From F23-B02 sp946405205 (GTDB lineage Bacteria; Bacillota; Clostridia; Oscillospirales; Oscillospiraceae), in assembly GCA_946405205.1 (NCBI GenBank), contig CAMJGL010000011.1, positions 8,073 to 72,072 of the forward strand: a stretch of 64,000 bases of DNA, in the 5' to 3' direction. The position numbers and the translations under genes were made by a program. Positions 41,588 to 49,561 of the stretch are shown piece after piece (position 1 is the stretch's first letter; each line of letters begins with the position of its first letter). Below the pieces are notes generated by a model. That model searched no databases. It was not told where the DNA came from and saw only the letters and a list, made by a program, of their open reading frames with translations.

Positions 41588-43376
41588 CGCGCCCCACCTG
41601 AAGCTTGCGTTGGATTATGCAAAGTCCGTTGTCGACGATCCTGGGCTGCACGAGCTGACGCAGCTCGGCTGCCGGCGCTTCCTCGACGATCTTGACTCCG
41701 ACCGCTGGGACTTCCGCCCGGCGCTGGCCGAGTTCTGCATAGAGCTTATGCACGGGCTTTTCTCGTTCTCCCAGGGAGAGCGCATGGATGGAACTCCCTT
41801 GCGCGGCGTGCCCTTTGAACTGATGCCCTGGCACATCTTCTGCACCTACAACATCTGCGGCTTTTACTGGCCGGGCACGGAGCTACGGCGATATACCGAG
41901 GCGGACATATTCGCCCCGCGGAAGACTGTCAAGACGATATGGGCAGAAGCACTGCAGACCTGCCTTGCACTCTGGTACCGGCGCTCCGGCTCCAAGGCGA
42001 AGACGGTCGCCGGTTCCCTGAAGCAGGGCATGGAGGGCTTCGACTGGCTGGTCTATAACTTCAAGCAGCTCGGCCTGGTTGAGGACGGCAATCCCGAAGG
42101 CAAGCTTCGGCTGCTGGACAGCTCCCTCGGCCATAGCATTGAGGGCGAGATCTGGGACGGCTATATCGACCTTGAAACGCTGGCTTTTAAGCCGGATCTG
42201 TTCGACGCATTCAACGCGAATCTTGTGCACCTGGATGAGCTTGAGCTTTACAAGGACGCCCGACCGTACACGCGACTTAAGGACGGCATGAAGGCGTATT
42301 CCAACAAGCTGATCCTTTGTACCTTCACCGCCGGCGACGACGGTACCGGCTTTGCGGCGCAGCATCATGACTACATGGAGAAGATCCTGCGCGGCATCGT
42401 CACCGGACCGGACGCCGACCGCACGTTTTGCTTTATGGCCGAGGCTGACCGTCTCCCGGACGGCTCGGTTGACTTTACAAATCCGGACATCCACCGCATG
42501 GCCAATCCGGCATACGGCATAACCATCCGCCCGGACGATATGCTCGCAGCAAGCCTTAAGGCAAAGGAAAATCCCGCCCTGCGAAAAGAATTCCTGACCC
42601 GCAGCCTGAATCTTTTCGTGAGCAGCTACAAGGCATGGTTTGACATCGAGGAGTTCCGCAGATCCGACGCACGCTATAATTGGCAGCTGCCGGAGCTGGC
42701 CCGCCTGGTCAAAAGCTGGTTTGGCGGCGCGGATCTGTCTAAACTGCACGATCTGACCGCCGCGGTCATTGCCGGCGAGATACCGGCCGCAAAGGCTGCG
42801 TGTCCAAATTGGACACCGCCTGAGGACGTGCTTGTTCTGGTACCGCACTGCTGGTTTCCTGTGACGGCTGCCGCCGAGAAAGCCAACCAGGATAACATCC
42901 CGCTTTTCGGCTGGCAGGAAGACGGCTGGCTTGATATGCCGAACGAGCCGTCGATGGATCCTACAGAGCCGGTCAAGCAATTCAAACGCTGGCGGGAAGC
43001 CGGCTTTAACATCAAGAAGGTCGGCCACGACCGGAAATTTGCCCGAAAGTACTACACGGCGATGAAGGCCGCCGGCTTTTCCGTCGTGGATCAGCCGCAG
43101 CTTTATTTGCAGAAGTCCGAGGGATTCCGTTATATCGAGCATAAAGCGAAAATCGGCTGCCTGTACTACCTGCACGCCGAGCCGTTTGAATACTGCGTAA
43201 GCAACGTCAGGGCGCAGGAGAAAGTCGACGACGCGGTACAGTATGACAAGCTTTCACCGACAAGCCGTATCGATGTGTTCGACGCGTCGGTGTTTGCAAC
43301 CGTCCGGCTGCTGATAGACGCAGATAAGATGGCAGCCGCCGACCGCTGGTTCGGAAAAACACAGAAGGAGGGTTGA
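41577..43376 (+). CDS. Large terminase subunit
   Basis: A 599-aa packaging motor and nuclease. The N-terminal ATPase has PRKTVKT as an atypical Walker A (about 114-120) and LVHLDELELYKD as Walker B (about 218-229). The C-terminal nuclease region follows LVKSWFGGADLSKLHDLTA. Copy 5 of the phage palindrome is within it at 42800. Length and order match HK97/phi105-type terminases. Confidence 0.93.
   Translation: MTSDAPHLKLALDYAKSVVDDPGLHELTQLGCRRFLDDLDSDRWDFRPALAEFCIELMHGLFSFSQGERMDGTPLRGVPFELMPWHIFCTYNICGFYWPGTELRRYTEADIFAPRKTVKTIWAEALQTCLALWYRRSGSKAKTVAGSLKQGMEGFDWLVYNFKQLGLVEDGNPEGKLRLLDSSLGHSIEGEIWDGYIDLETLAFKPDLFDAFNANLVHLDELELYKDARPYTRLKDGMKAYSNKLILCTFTAGDDGTGFAAQHHDYMEKILRGIVTGPDADRTFCFMAEADRLPDGSVDFTNPDIHRMANPAYGITIRPDDMLAASLKAKENPALRKEFLTRSLNLFVSSYKAWFDIEEFRRSDARYNWQLPELARLVKSWFGGADLSKLHDLTAAVIAGEIPAAKAACPNWTPPEDVLVLVPHCWFPVTAAAEKANQDNIPLFGWQEDGWLDMPNEPSMDPTEPVKQFKRWREAGFNIKKVGHDRKFARKYYTAMKAAGFSVVDQPQLYLQKSEGFRYIEHKAKIGCLYYLHAEPFEYCVSNVRAQEKVDDAVQYDKLSPTSRIDVFDASVFATVRLLIDADKMAAADRWFGKTQKEG
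42800..42816. repeat. 17-bp phage palindrome, copy 5
   Basis: GTGTCCAAATTGGACAC lies inside the large terminase gene, coding CPNWTP. Confidence 0.9.
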
Positions 43377-43377
43377 T

Positions 43378-44541
43378 ATGCCCCTTTTCAAGAAAAAACA
43401 ACGCAGCGTAAATTCTCCTCTCGGCGTGTGGATCCTCGGCGGCGGATCGGAGCTGCCGGCCGGGTATCACCGTCTGCTTGACTCTCCGGAGATCTCCGCC
43501 TGCATCAACCGCATAGCCGCGATAATCAGCAGTGCAACAATCTATCTGATGGAGAACACCAATAAAGGCGATGTACGTGTACATGATGATCTTGCGCGTT
43601 TTGTCGACATTGAGCCTTGGCCTAACATGGCGACGCGCCAGAGCTGGGTCAATTGGATCGTGACCACGCTTCTCGGAGAGGGCGACGGTGAGGCATTTGT
43701 GCTGCCGCGCACCACCGGCGGAAAATTCACGGCGCTTGAGCCGATGCCGGGGGCGGTGTCAATAGATAATCCTGCCGGTGGTTACTTCGTGCAGTGGCGT
43801 GGATATACGTACGCACCGGATGAGGTACTGCACTTCCGGCTGTATGCAGACCCGGATCGGCCGTGGAAGGGCAGAGGCGTCCGCGTCCAGGCAAACCGGC
43901 TTGCGGCAAGCCTGAGTACCACGTCACAGCTCAAAGATATGCTGAACTCTCCGGACTACAAGCCGCCGCTTATAGTCGCTGTTAATTCCGACAGCGCATT
44001 TTCTGACGAAGCCGAGCGGGAGAAATTCCGCGAAAACTATCTTTCGGACAGTAAAGACGGCAAGCCGTGGGTCCTGCCGGCGGACCTTTTAAAAATCGAA
44101 CAGATTAAGCCGATGTCTCTGACGGACCTTGCAATTAAGGATACCGTGGAGCTTGATAAAAAAACTGCGGCGGCCATCTTCGGCGTTCCCGGCTTTACGC
44201 TTGGCATAGGAAACTTCAGCGAAGCTGAGCATAACCACTGCGTTAGAACGGTGTATATCCCGATATGCCAGGGAATTGAACAGGAAATGACGCTGAAACT
44301 GCTGGCATCGCCGCGCCGGTACTTTAAGATCTCCCGCCGCCGACTGTATGCGTATGACCTTAAAGACCTTATCAATATGGATCTTGCCATGGCCGATCGC
44401 GGATATCTCAACGGCGACGAGGTCCGCGCAGACATGGACCTTGACCCCGTCGGTCTGACGGAGCGCACGCGCCTTGAAAACTATATTCTCAATGAGGATA
44501 CAGGTAAACAGAAAAAGCTGATACAGGAGGATGAAACATGA
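43378..44541 (+). CDS. Portal protein (HK97 family)
   Basis: A 387-aa dodecameric portal that forms the DNA entry ring. Segments: SPEISACINRIAAIISSATI at the front, the PGAVSIDN/EVLHFR core, and AAAIFGVPGFTLGIGNFSEA with the long C-terminal helix. It starts one base after terL ends, with GGAGG ahead, and overlaps the protease gene. Confidence 0.93.
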   Translation: MPLFKKKQRSVNSPLGVWILGGGSELPAGYHRLLDSPEISACINRIAAIISSATIYLMENTNKGDVRVHDDLARFVDIEPWPNMATRQSWVNWIVTTLLGEGDGEAFVLPRTTGGKFTALEPMPGAVSIDNPAGGYFVQWRGYTYAPDEVLHFRLYADPDRPWKGRGVRVQANRLAASLSTTSQLKDMLNSPDYKPPLIVAVNSDSAFSDEAEREKFRENYLSDSKDGKPWVLPADLLKIEQIKPMSLTDLAIKDTVELDKKTAAAIFGVPGFTLGIGNFSEAEHNHCVRTVYIPICQGIEQEMTLKLLASPRRYFKISRRRLYAYDLKDLINMDLAMADRGYLNGDEVRADMDLDPVGLTERTRLENYILNEDTGKQKKLIQEDET

Positions 44542-45125
44542 CTATCCCAAAAAATGATATCCCCATCACCCGCGCCCGCCGGACGGAATTCACGACCCGC
44601 GCCGAGGGCGAGGAGATGATAATCGAGGGCTATTTTGTCGTATTTGATCAGCCCTATTATATCGACGATTACTGCGAGGAGATCATCGCTCGCGGCGCAT
44701 TTGACGGCGCCGATATGAGCGACGTCCGCGCACTTATCGACCACCTGCCCCATCTTGTGATCGGGCGCTCCACCGTAAACACATTGTCTTTCAGCATAGA
44801 TGACACGGGACTTTTCGCAACAGTCAAAATCAACGCCCGCGACGCCGACGCCGTGAGCCTCTACGCCCGCACCCAGCGGGGCGACGTCGACCAGGCGAGC
44901 TTTGGCTTTGAGGAAGAAGAGGTAACGTATACCGACCTACCGGGTGGACGCATCCGCAGGACGATAAACAAGATCTCTAAGCTTTGGGAAGTCAGTGTGT
45001 GTACCTTCCCCGCGTATGAACAGACCTTTGTCAGTGCGCGGTCAAAGGTATCGGCAAATGTCAAAGACCAGCGCCTGAGGGCGCAGAAAGAAAAACTGAA
45101 AAGGAGATTTAAACACCATGCTTAA
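44538..45125 (+). CDS. HK97-type prohead protease
   Basis: A 195-aa U35-family serine protease that cleaves the capsid scaffold part. EGYFVVFDQPYY at the front, catalytic His in LIDHLPHLVIG and Ser in DQASFGFEEE. It overlaps both neighbours, and the capsid gene starts inside its end. Confidence 0.92.
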   Translation: MTIPKNDIPITRARRTEFTTRAEGEEMIIEGYFVVFDQPYYIDDYCEEIIARGAFDGADMSDVRALIDHLPHLVIGRSTVNTLSFSIDDTGLFATVKINARDADAVSLYARTQRGDVDQASFGFEEEEVTYTDLPGGRIRRTINKISKLWEVSVCTFPAYEQTFVSARSKVSANVKDQRLRAQKEKLKRRFKHHA

Positions 45126-46806
45126 AATTCTTATGCTTCAGAAGAAGCGCACCGCCCTGCAGACCCAGCTTAAGCAGCTGCGTACCAGGCGCAAGCAGCT
45201 CCGCGCAGACGAGATCGCCCTGCAGGAGCAGGTCGACGCGCTCGAGGAGATTACCCCCGAGCTCGAGCAGCAGATCGAGGATCTGACCACCCAGCAGACC
45301 GAGACCGACGATCAGATCGCAGACATCCAGGATCAGATCGACGATCTTACCGAGCAGATAGACCAGCTCGAGGAGCAGCCTCCCGCCGACCCTATTGACG
45401 ATGGCGGCAATGGCGCCCGCGGCCGTCCCGCGCCGGCGCAGCGTGCAGCTTCCCGTAACTTTACCTGCCGCAGCCGCTGCTTCAGCTCCCGCGTAGAGCG
45501 TGACGCCTTTTATGCGCAGACAGAGGTCAGAGACTTCCTCCAGCGCGTCAGGAACATCCGCGGCAGCGGCAAGCGCAGCGTTACCGGTGCGGAGCTGACT
45601 ATCCCCACCGTCGTGCTCGACATGATTCGCGACAACCTGAACGAGTATTCCAAGCTGATAACCAAGGTCCGCCTGCGCACGGTAAGCGGACGCTCCCGCC
45701 AGAACGTCATGGGCGAGATCCCCGAAGGCGTCTGGATGGAGATGAAGGGCGCTCTCAACAACCTTGAGTTTGCTCTTACCGAGCTTGAGATGGACGGATA
45801 TAAGGTAGGCGGAGTCATTATCATCGATGATTACCTCCTCAAGGATTCCGATATAAACCTCGGCGAGGAAATCCTGTATATGCTCGGTCAGGCGATCGGC
45901 TATGCGCTGGATAAGGCAATCGTGTACGGCAAGGGCAAGTCCAGCAAAATGCCTCTCGGCTTTGTTACCCGCCTCGCCCAGACTGTGCAGCCCGATGACT
46001 GGGGCGAGAATCAGGGACCGTGGACGGATCTTCACAGCACCAACGTACTTAAGCTTAACCTGACATCCTCTGTCGGCGTAAACTTTTTCACTCCGCTGCT
46101 GCAGGCCCTTGCCAAGGCTAAGCCCAAGAAGACTCGCGGCCCTCGCACCTGGCTGATGAATGAACAGACCAAGACTGATCTGAACATTCGCGCCATGGAA
46201 TTTAACTCCGCCGCAGCTCTCGTCGCCGGCATGGATAATACCATGCCGATTATCGGCGGCGAGATCATCACCCTGGAGTTCATCCCCGACAACGAGATCG
46301 TCGGCGGCTACCTGGATATGTACTGCCTTGTCGAACGCGAAGGCGGCGTCTTTGCGGCAAGCGATCTGCCGCTGTTTGTCCAGGACAAGACCGTGTACAA
46401 GGGTACTGCACGCTATGACGGCCAGCCGGCCATGGGCGAGCCTTTTGTGGCGGTATCCTACGACAACACCGACGTCACCACCGCCATGGAGTTCGCGGTT
46501 GACTACACCAACAGCGATCTCAACGCGCTGATCGTAACGAGCGCGGCCGGCTCTGCTGTGAAAACCACGGTGCTGACCGTAGCCGGTGCTGTCTCGTCCG
46601 CAAATACCCTTAAGGCCATCGCATCCGGCGCACCCGTCTCTGTCGTACCCGGCATGGAAGTCGACGAGAGCTGGAAGACTATCACCTCCGGCAGCGGCAA
46701 CTTCCCGGCGGCCAACGGTGTGGGCGTGACCGTCGTCGAGCTCGACGCTGACGACAAGGTCATTTCCGTCGGCTACCTCGCGGCCGCTACCAGCAAGACC
46801 TCCTGA
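45118..46806 (+). CDS. Major capsid protein (HK97 family) with N-terminal coiled coil and extra C-terminal domain
   Basis: A 562-aa capsid protein. Residues 1-90 are a glutamate/glutamine-rich coiled coil, the delta/scaffold domain that the protease removes; the likely cleavage zone is around RGRPAPAQRAASR. The HK97 fold follows from about 135 to 460. The last 90 residues (SALIVTSAAGS-like repeats of small and acidic residues) form an added beta-rich domain. That is probably a surface decoration and is absent from standard 390-aa relatives. It is followed by a perfect 10-bp hairpin. Confidence 0.92.
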   Translation: MLKILMLQKKRTALQTQLKQLRTRRKQLRADEIALQEQVDALEEITPELEQQIEDLTTQQTETDDQIADIQDQIDDLTEQIDQLEEQPPADPIDDGGNGARGRPAPAQRAASRNFTCRSRCFSSRVERDAFYAQTEVRDFLQRVRNIRGSGKRSVTGAELTIPTVVLDMIRDNLNEYSKLITKVRLRTVSGRSRQNVMGEIPEGVWMEMKGALNNLEFALTELEMDGYKVGGVIIIDDYLLKDSDINLGEEILYMLGQAIGYALDKAIVYGKGKSSKMPLGFVTRLAQTVQPDDWGENQGPWTDLHSTNVLKLNLTSSVGVNFFTPLLQALAKAKPKKTRGPRTWLMNEQTKTDLNIRAMEFNSAAALVAGMDNTMPIIGGEIITLEFIPDNEIVGGYLDMYCLVEREGGVFAASDLPLFVQDKTVYKGTARYDGQPAMGEPFVAVSYDNTDVTTAMEFAVDYTNSDLNALIVTSAAGSAVKTTVLTVAGAVSSANTLKAIASGAPVSVVPGMEVDESWKTITSGSGNFPAANGVGVTVVELDADDKVISVGYLAAATSKTS

Positions 46807-46815
46807 TAACCTCTC

Positions 46816-46840
46816 GCCCGGACGGGTCAACCGTCCGGGC
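46816..46840 (+). terminator. Hairpin after the major capsid gene
   Basis: GCCCGGACGG/CCGTCCGGGC with a 5-base loop, 10 bases past the stop, lacks a T-tract. It is likely an mRNA 3'-stabiliser or partial terminator. Confidence 0.6.
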
Positions 46841-46865
46841 ATAACCCCATGAAAGGATGATGTTA

Positions 46866-47168
46866 ATGTCGATCAGCCAGACGCTGCAGGACGCGGCAAT
46901 AACGCTGGTCAAGGTCAATGTCGGGAACCTTAAACCTCCGGCGGAGGTGGAGCAGTTTATGAAAAGCTGCGTCCTGACCGCTGCCGCCGACCTTGAAGCC
47001 GATAAAATCACGCTTGATGCTGACAAGCCTGACGACATCCACCTGCTTGCCATGTACGCTGCGTGGCTTTACCGTAACCGCAGCAGCGGAGCGGGAAAGC
47101 CTGAGATGCTTCGCAGCGCCATGCGCAACAGGCAGGTCAGCGAGGCGACCGGGGAGGCGGATGTATGA
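46866..47168 (+). CDS. Head-tail connector (gp6-like)
   Basis: A 100-aa helical protein, LQDAAITLVKVNVGNL and LLAMYAAWLYRNR, in the usual place of the HK97 gp6-like/DNA-packaging connector. Of three in-frame ATGs, 46866 has the best distance from AAAGG. Confidence 0.75.
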   Translation: MSISQTLQDAAITLVKVNVGNLKPPAEVEQFMKSCVLTAAADLEADKITLDADKPDDIHLLAMYAAWLYRNRSSGAGKPEMLRSAMRNRQVSEATGEADV

Positions 47169-47494
47169 TCTACGACCGGGAGCTTAACATCTATTCCCTC
47201 CCTGACGGAACGCCGCTTCAGCGCAAGCTGGAGCCCGTCTCGCGGCATCTGTACGCCGAGCGGGAAGTATACCATGCGCGCTACTGGGAAAGCGTACAGG
47301 CAGGATCACAGATAGATCTTATGGTCTGCATACCCGACGGACGAGATATCGTTGCGACAATGTACTGTATTCCTGACGACGGTCACGTCTACCGCATCGA
47401 GCAGGCACAGCACGGCAAGGACGATGACGGCCTTGATATGACGACACTGTCACTGCGAAGGATGGAGGGCAACTATGACATTGCAAGATCTTGA
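47165..47494 (+). CDS. Head-tail adaptor
   Basis: A 109-aa protein in the position of SPP1 gp16-like closure proteins. It has the beta-rich pattern YAEREVYHARYWESVQAGS, DLMVCIPDGRD and YRIEQAQHGKDDDGLDMTTL. It overlaps both neighbouring genes. Confidence 0.7.
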   Translation: MIYDRELNIYSLPDGTPLQRKLEPVSRHLYAEREVYHARYWESVQAGSQIDLMVCIPDGRDIVATMYCIPDDGHVYRIEQAQHGKDDDGLDMTTLSLRRMEGNYDIARS

Positions 47495-47789
47495 CTCCGC
47501 CCTCAAGGCGGTGTGCCCCGCCACATACGAGCTTGCCGCGCCTGCCGGCGCTGTTCGCGCTGTCGTGTGGCACTGCTACGGCGCCGCGCATCTGCTTGCT
47601 GACGACTGCACTGTTGTGGACGTACCCAAGGTGCAGATCGATATCCTTTACCAGCAGCTTGATGACAGCCTGGCCGAGGACGTCAAGGAGGCTCTCCGCG
47701 AGCTGCACCTGCCGTATGAGGTGCAGGATGACAGCTACGATGATGAATATGCGCTCCGGCGCTGTATCCTGCAATTGGAGGTGTACTGA
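47475..47789 (+). CDS. Tail completion protein candidate
   Basis: A 104-aa protein, MTLQDLDSALKAVCPATYEL and VPKVQIDILYQQLDDSLAED, in the tail-terminator slot of the head-tail joining block. I assign it by position and length; sequence similarity is not obvious. Confidence 0.55.
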   Translation: MTLQDLDSALKAVCPATYELAAPAGAVRAVVWHCYGAAHLLADDCTVVDVPKVQIDILYQQLDDSLAEDVKEALRELHLPYEVQDDSYDDEYALRRCILQLEVY

Positions 47790-48328
47790 TGGCGCGATTT
47801 TATTTTGAAGTACGCGATGAAGACGATGAAAGTCTGCGAGACTATGAGACACTTTGCGCTGGGTTTGAGGAGTTTGTCGGTCTTGCCCTGACAGATAGCT
47901 CGCGCTTGGTGGAGGATCTGTTATCTGATGGAGCAATAATACTTCAAGAGTGTTATAAGGAGTATCTGACAGCAAATCATTTCGTGAGCGGTAAATTGGC
48001 GGATTCAATCGATTACGAGGTTTTGACTCACCAACAAAAAGTGATAGTCGGCCCAATGGGTAAGCATCACGGGGTGAACACCTCGACGAAGGACACTCAT
48101 AGAAGCAAAACTGGCCAAGGCAAATCATATTCGCGTAAACATCATGGCATGAGAAAAGGTGCCACTGCGCAAGAGGTCGGATTTTTTCTGGAGTTTGGTT
48201 CTCCTCGTATGAAGGCGACTCACTGGATGGAAATAGCGAATGAGATAGCCGCAGACAGAATATTTGCTGCTCAGGAGGCTATATACGACGATTATTTAAA
48301 ACACTTTTTTGAGAAATTCAGCAAGTAA
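47789..48328 (+). CDS. HK97 gp10-like head-tail joining protein
   Basis: A 179-aa protein with an alpha-beta pattern and a basic loop, KLADSIDYEVLTHQQKVIVG and AQEVGFFLEFGSPRMKATHW, the standard end of gp10-like proteins. It is visibly more AT-rich than its neighbours, suggesting a recent gene swap. Starts one base from the previous stop. Confidence 0.75.
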   Translation: MARFYFEVRDEDDESLRDYETLCAGFEEFVGLALTDSSRLVEDLLSDGAIILQECYKEYLTANHFVSGKLADSIDYEVLTHQQKVIVGPMGKHHGVNTSTKDTHRSKTGQGKSYSRKHHGMRKGATAQEVGFFLEFGSPRMKATHWMEIANEIAADRIFAAQEAIYDDYLKHFFEKFSK

Positions 48329-48340
48329 AGGAGAAATGTT

Positions 48341-48928
48341 ATGGGAAGTAAAACCGTAAAAGTGCCTATTGGCATGAGAAGCAGCTATTTTGCAAAAATC
48401 AAAACAGAGCCTGAAAATGCGCACCCGACCTATGATTCCAAGGTGGACATGGGCGCTGCAGTCAAGGGCTATGTGTCCATTACGACCGCCTCCGGTGAGA
48501 TCCCCGGAGACGACGTTATCCTGATGCGCAGTGAGCGCTTTGTCTCCGCACAGGCCGATGTGGAAACCACAAAAAGCGATCTCGATCTGAATTCGACCTG
48601 CTTCGGACATACATACGATGCCGAGAGCGGCGAAAAGAGCAACGTAGATGACGAGCCTCCCCTGGGCGCCTATGCGTTTATCGAGCCGATACTTGACAAG
48701 ACCAAAAAGGTGACCTACCGTGCTACTTTCCTGTACAAGGTGCAGGCTATAGCAAGCTCGGAGAAGACCGAGGCAGACACCAAGAAAAACGACTTCAATC
48801 CGAAGATGAATGCTGTGTCGTTTTTTGTTATGCCGGACAATACCGGAGACTGGCGCGCCCGCAAGGAGTTCGACACCGAGGCGGCTGCCGAAAGCTATAT
48901 CGCGGGACTTTTCTCCCCGTCCACTTAA
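48341..48928 (+). CDS. Major tail protein (phi13 type)
   Basis: A 195-aa tail-tube subunit. DPTYDSKVDMGA-like opening (HPTYDSKVDMGAAVKGYVSI), the DDVILMRSERFVSAQADVET strand region and the domain end GAYAFIEPILDKTKKVTY correspond to phi13-family tail proteins. GGAG precedes the start. It is followed by a perfect 10-bp hairpin. Confidence 0.85.
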   Translation: MGSKTVKVPIGMRSSYFAKIKTEPENAHPTYDSKVDMGAAVKGYVSITTASGEIPGDDVILMRSERFVSAQADVETTKSDLDLNSTCFGHTYDAESGEKSNVDDEPPLGAYAFIEPILDKTKKVTYRATFLYKVQAIASSEKTEADTKKNDFNPKMNAVSFFVMPDNTGDWRARKEFDTEAAAESYIAGLFSPST

Positions 48929-48932
48929 TTAT

Positions 48933-48957
48933 AAGGGCAAGGCATTACCTTGCCCTT
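48933..48957 (+). terminator. Hairpin after the major tail gene
   Basis: AAGGGCAAGG/CCTTGCCCTT with a 5-base loop lies four bases past the stop. There is no proper T-tract. Same geometry as the hairpin after the capsid gene. Confidence 0.6.
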
Positions 48958-48966
48958 GATTTCAAT

Positions 48967-48983
48967 GTGTCCAATTCGGACAC
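48967..48983. repeat. 17-bp phage palindrome, copy 6
   Basis: GTGTCCAATTCGGACAC is followed at once by AAAGGAGG, the ribosome site of the tail chaperone gene. Confidence 0.9.
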
Positions 48984-48995
48984 AAAGGAGGAAAA

Positions 48996-49349
48996 ATGAA
49001 ACACATTGATTTTGAACTCCAGGGCAAAACCTACGCCCTGAGCTTTACCGCCGAAGCCTTGTTCACGCTTTACGATAAGTTCGGCGTGACCGGAGATATC
49101 CTCGGTGCGACGCATATCCTGGAGCCGACCGCCGAGGGCTGGAAAAATTGCTGTTGGCTGGCGGCTCTGCTGGCGTCCCAGGGTGAGCTGCAGCGTCGGT
49201 ATATGGGCGAGACCCCGCAGAAGATGCTCACCGTTGAGGAGCTGCGCCGCGGCTGCATGGCCGCTGACGCCGCGGCTCTGCGTCGCGCCGTACGCGACGC
49301 GCTGGAGCAGGGTTTCAAACGCGAGGTTAAGGACGACGAGGACAAGTAA
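48996..49349 (+). CDS. Tail assembly chaperone (G)
   Basis: A 117-aa chaperone: HIDFELQGKTYALSFTAEAL, and then a helical part ending in acidic residues. It coats the tape measure protein during tail assembly. The repeated palindrome and AAAGGAGG precede it. An open frame in -1 follows without its own clear start. Confidence 0.75.
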   Translation: MKHIDFELQGKTYALSFTAEALFTLYDKFGVTGDILGATHILEPTAEGWKNCCWLAALLASQGELQRRYMGETPQKMLTVEELRRGCMAADAAALRRAVRDALEQGFKREVKDDEDK

Positions 49350-49561
49350 GTAAATCTTGTGCTACTGGAAAGAGAGGAAGCATCAAAAAAAGCAGCAGCG
49401 CAGGGGAGATCAGAGCTGTTTACCTGGCTCGGGCGGCTGCGCTCCTGCATTACTCCATCAGAGACTCGCTCCTCCTGAATCCCGGTGAGTATCTGGACAT
49501 GATCTCCCTTGTAACTCCCAAACGCAGAGAGGAGGCGGATCCTTGGCAACTCGAACAATAA
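49331..49561 (+). CDS. Tail assembly chaperone extension (GT part)
   Basis: The -1 frame is open from 49331 to 49561, encoding AVYLARAAALLHYSIRDSLL and NPGEYLDMISLVTPKRREE, which fits the T domain of G/GT chaperones. Entry needs a -1 slip in the last codons of the G gene (GACGACGAGGACAAG before TAA), where no standard slippery heptamer exists, or reinitiation. It overlaps the tape measure start by 19 bases. Confidence 0.6.
   Translation, partial: GRRGQVSKSCATGKRGSIKKSSSAGEIRAVYLARAAALLHYSIRDSLLLNPGEYLDMISLVTPKRREEADPWQLEQ

Noticed and set aside
45109..46842. 577-codon minus-strand open frame opposite the capsid gene
   Set aside because: Covers the capsid gene exactly in antisense, with Gly/Leu/Ala-rich product and no start signals.
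49359..49476. Frame-0 GTG open frame after the tail chaperone stop
   Set aside because: Short, ends at 49476 without family resemblance, whereas the -1 frame reads into a typical T-domain-like protein.
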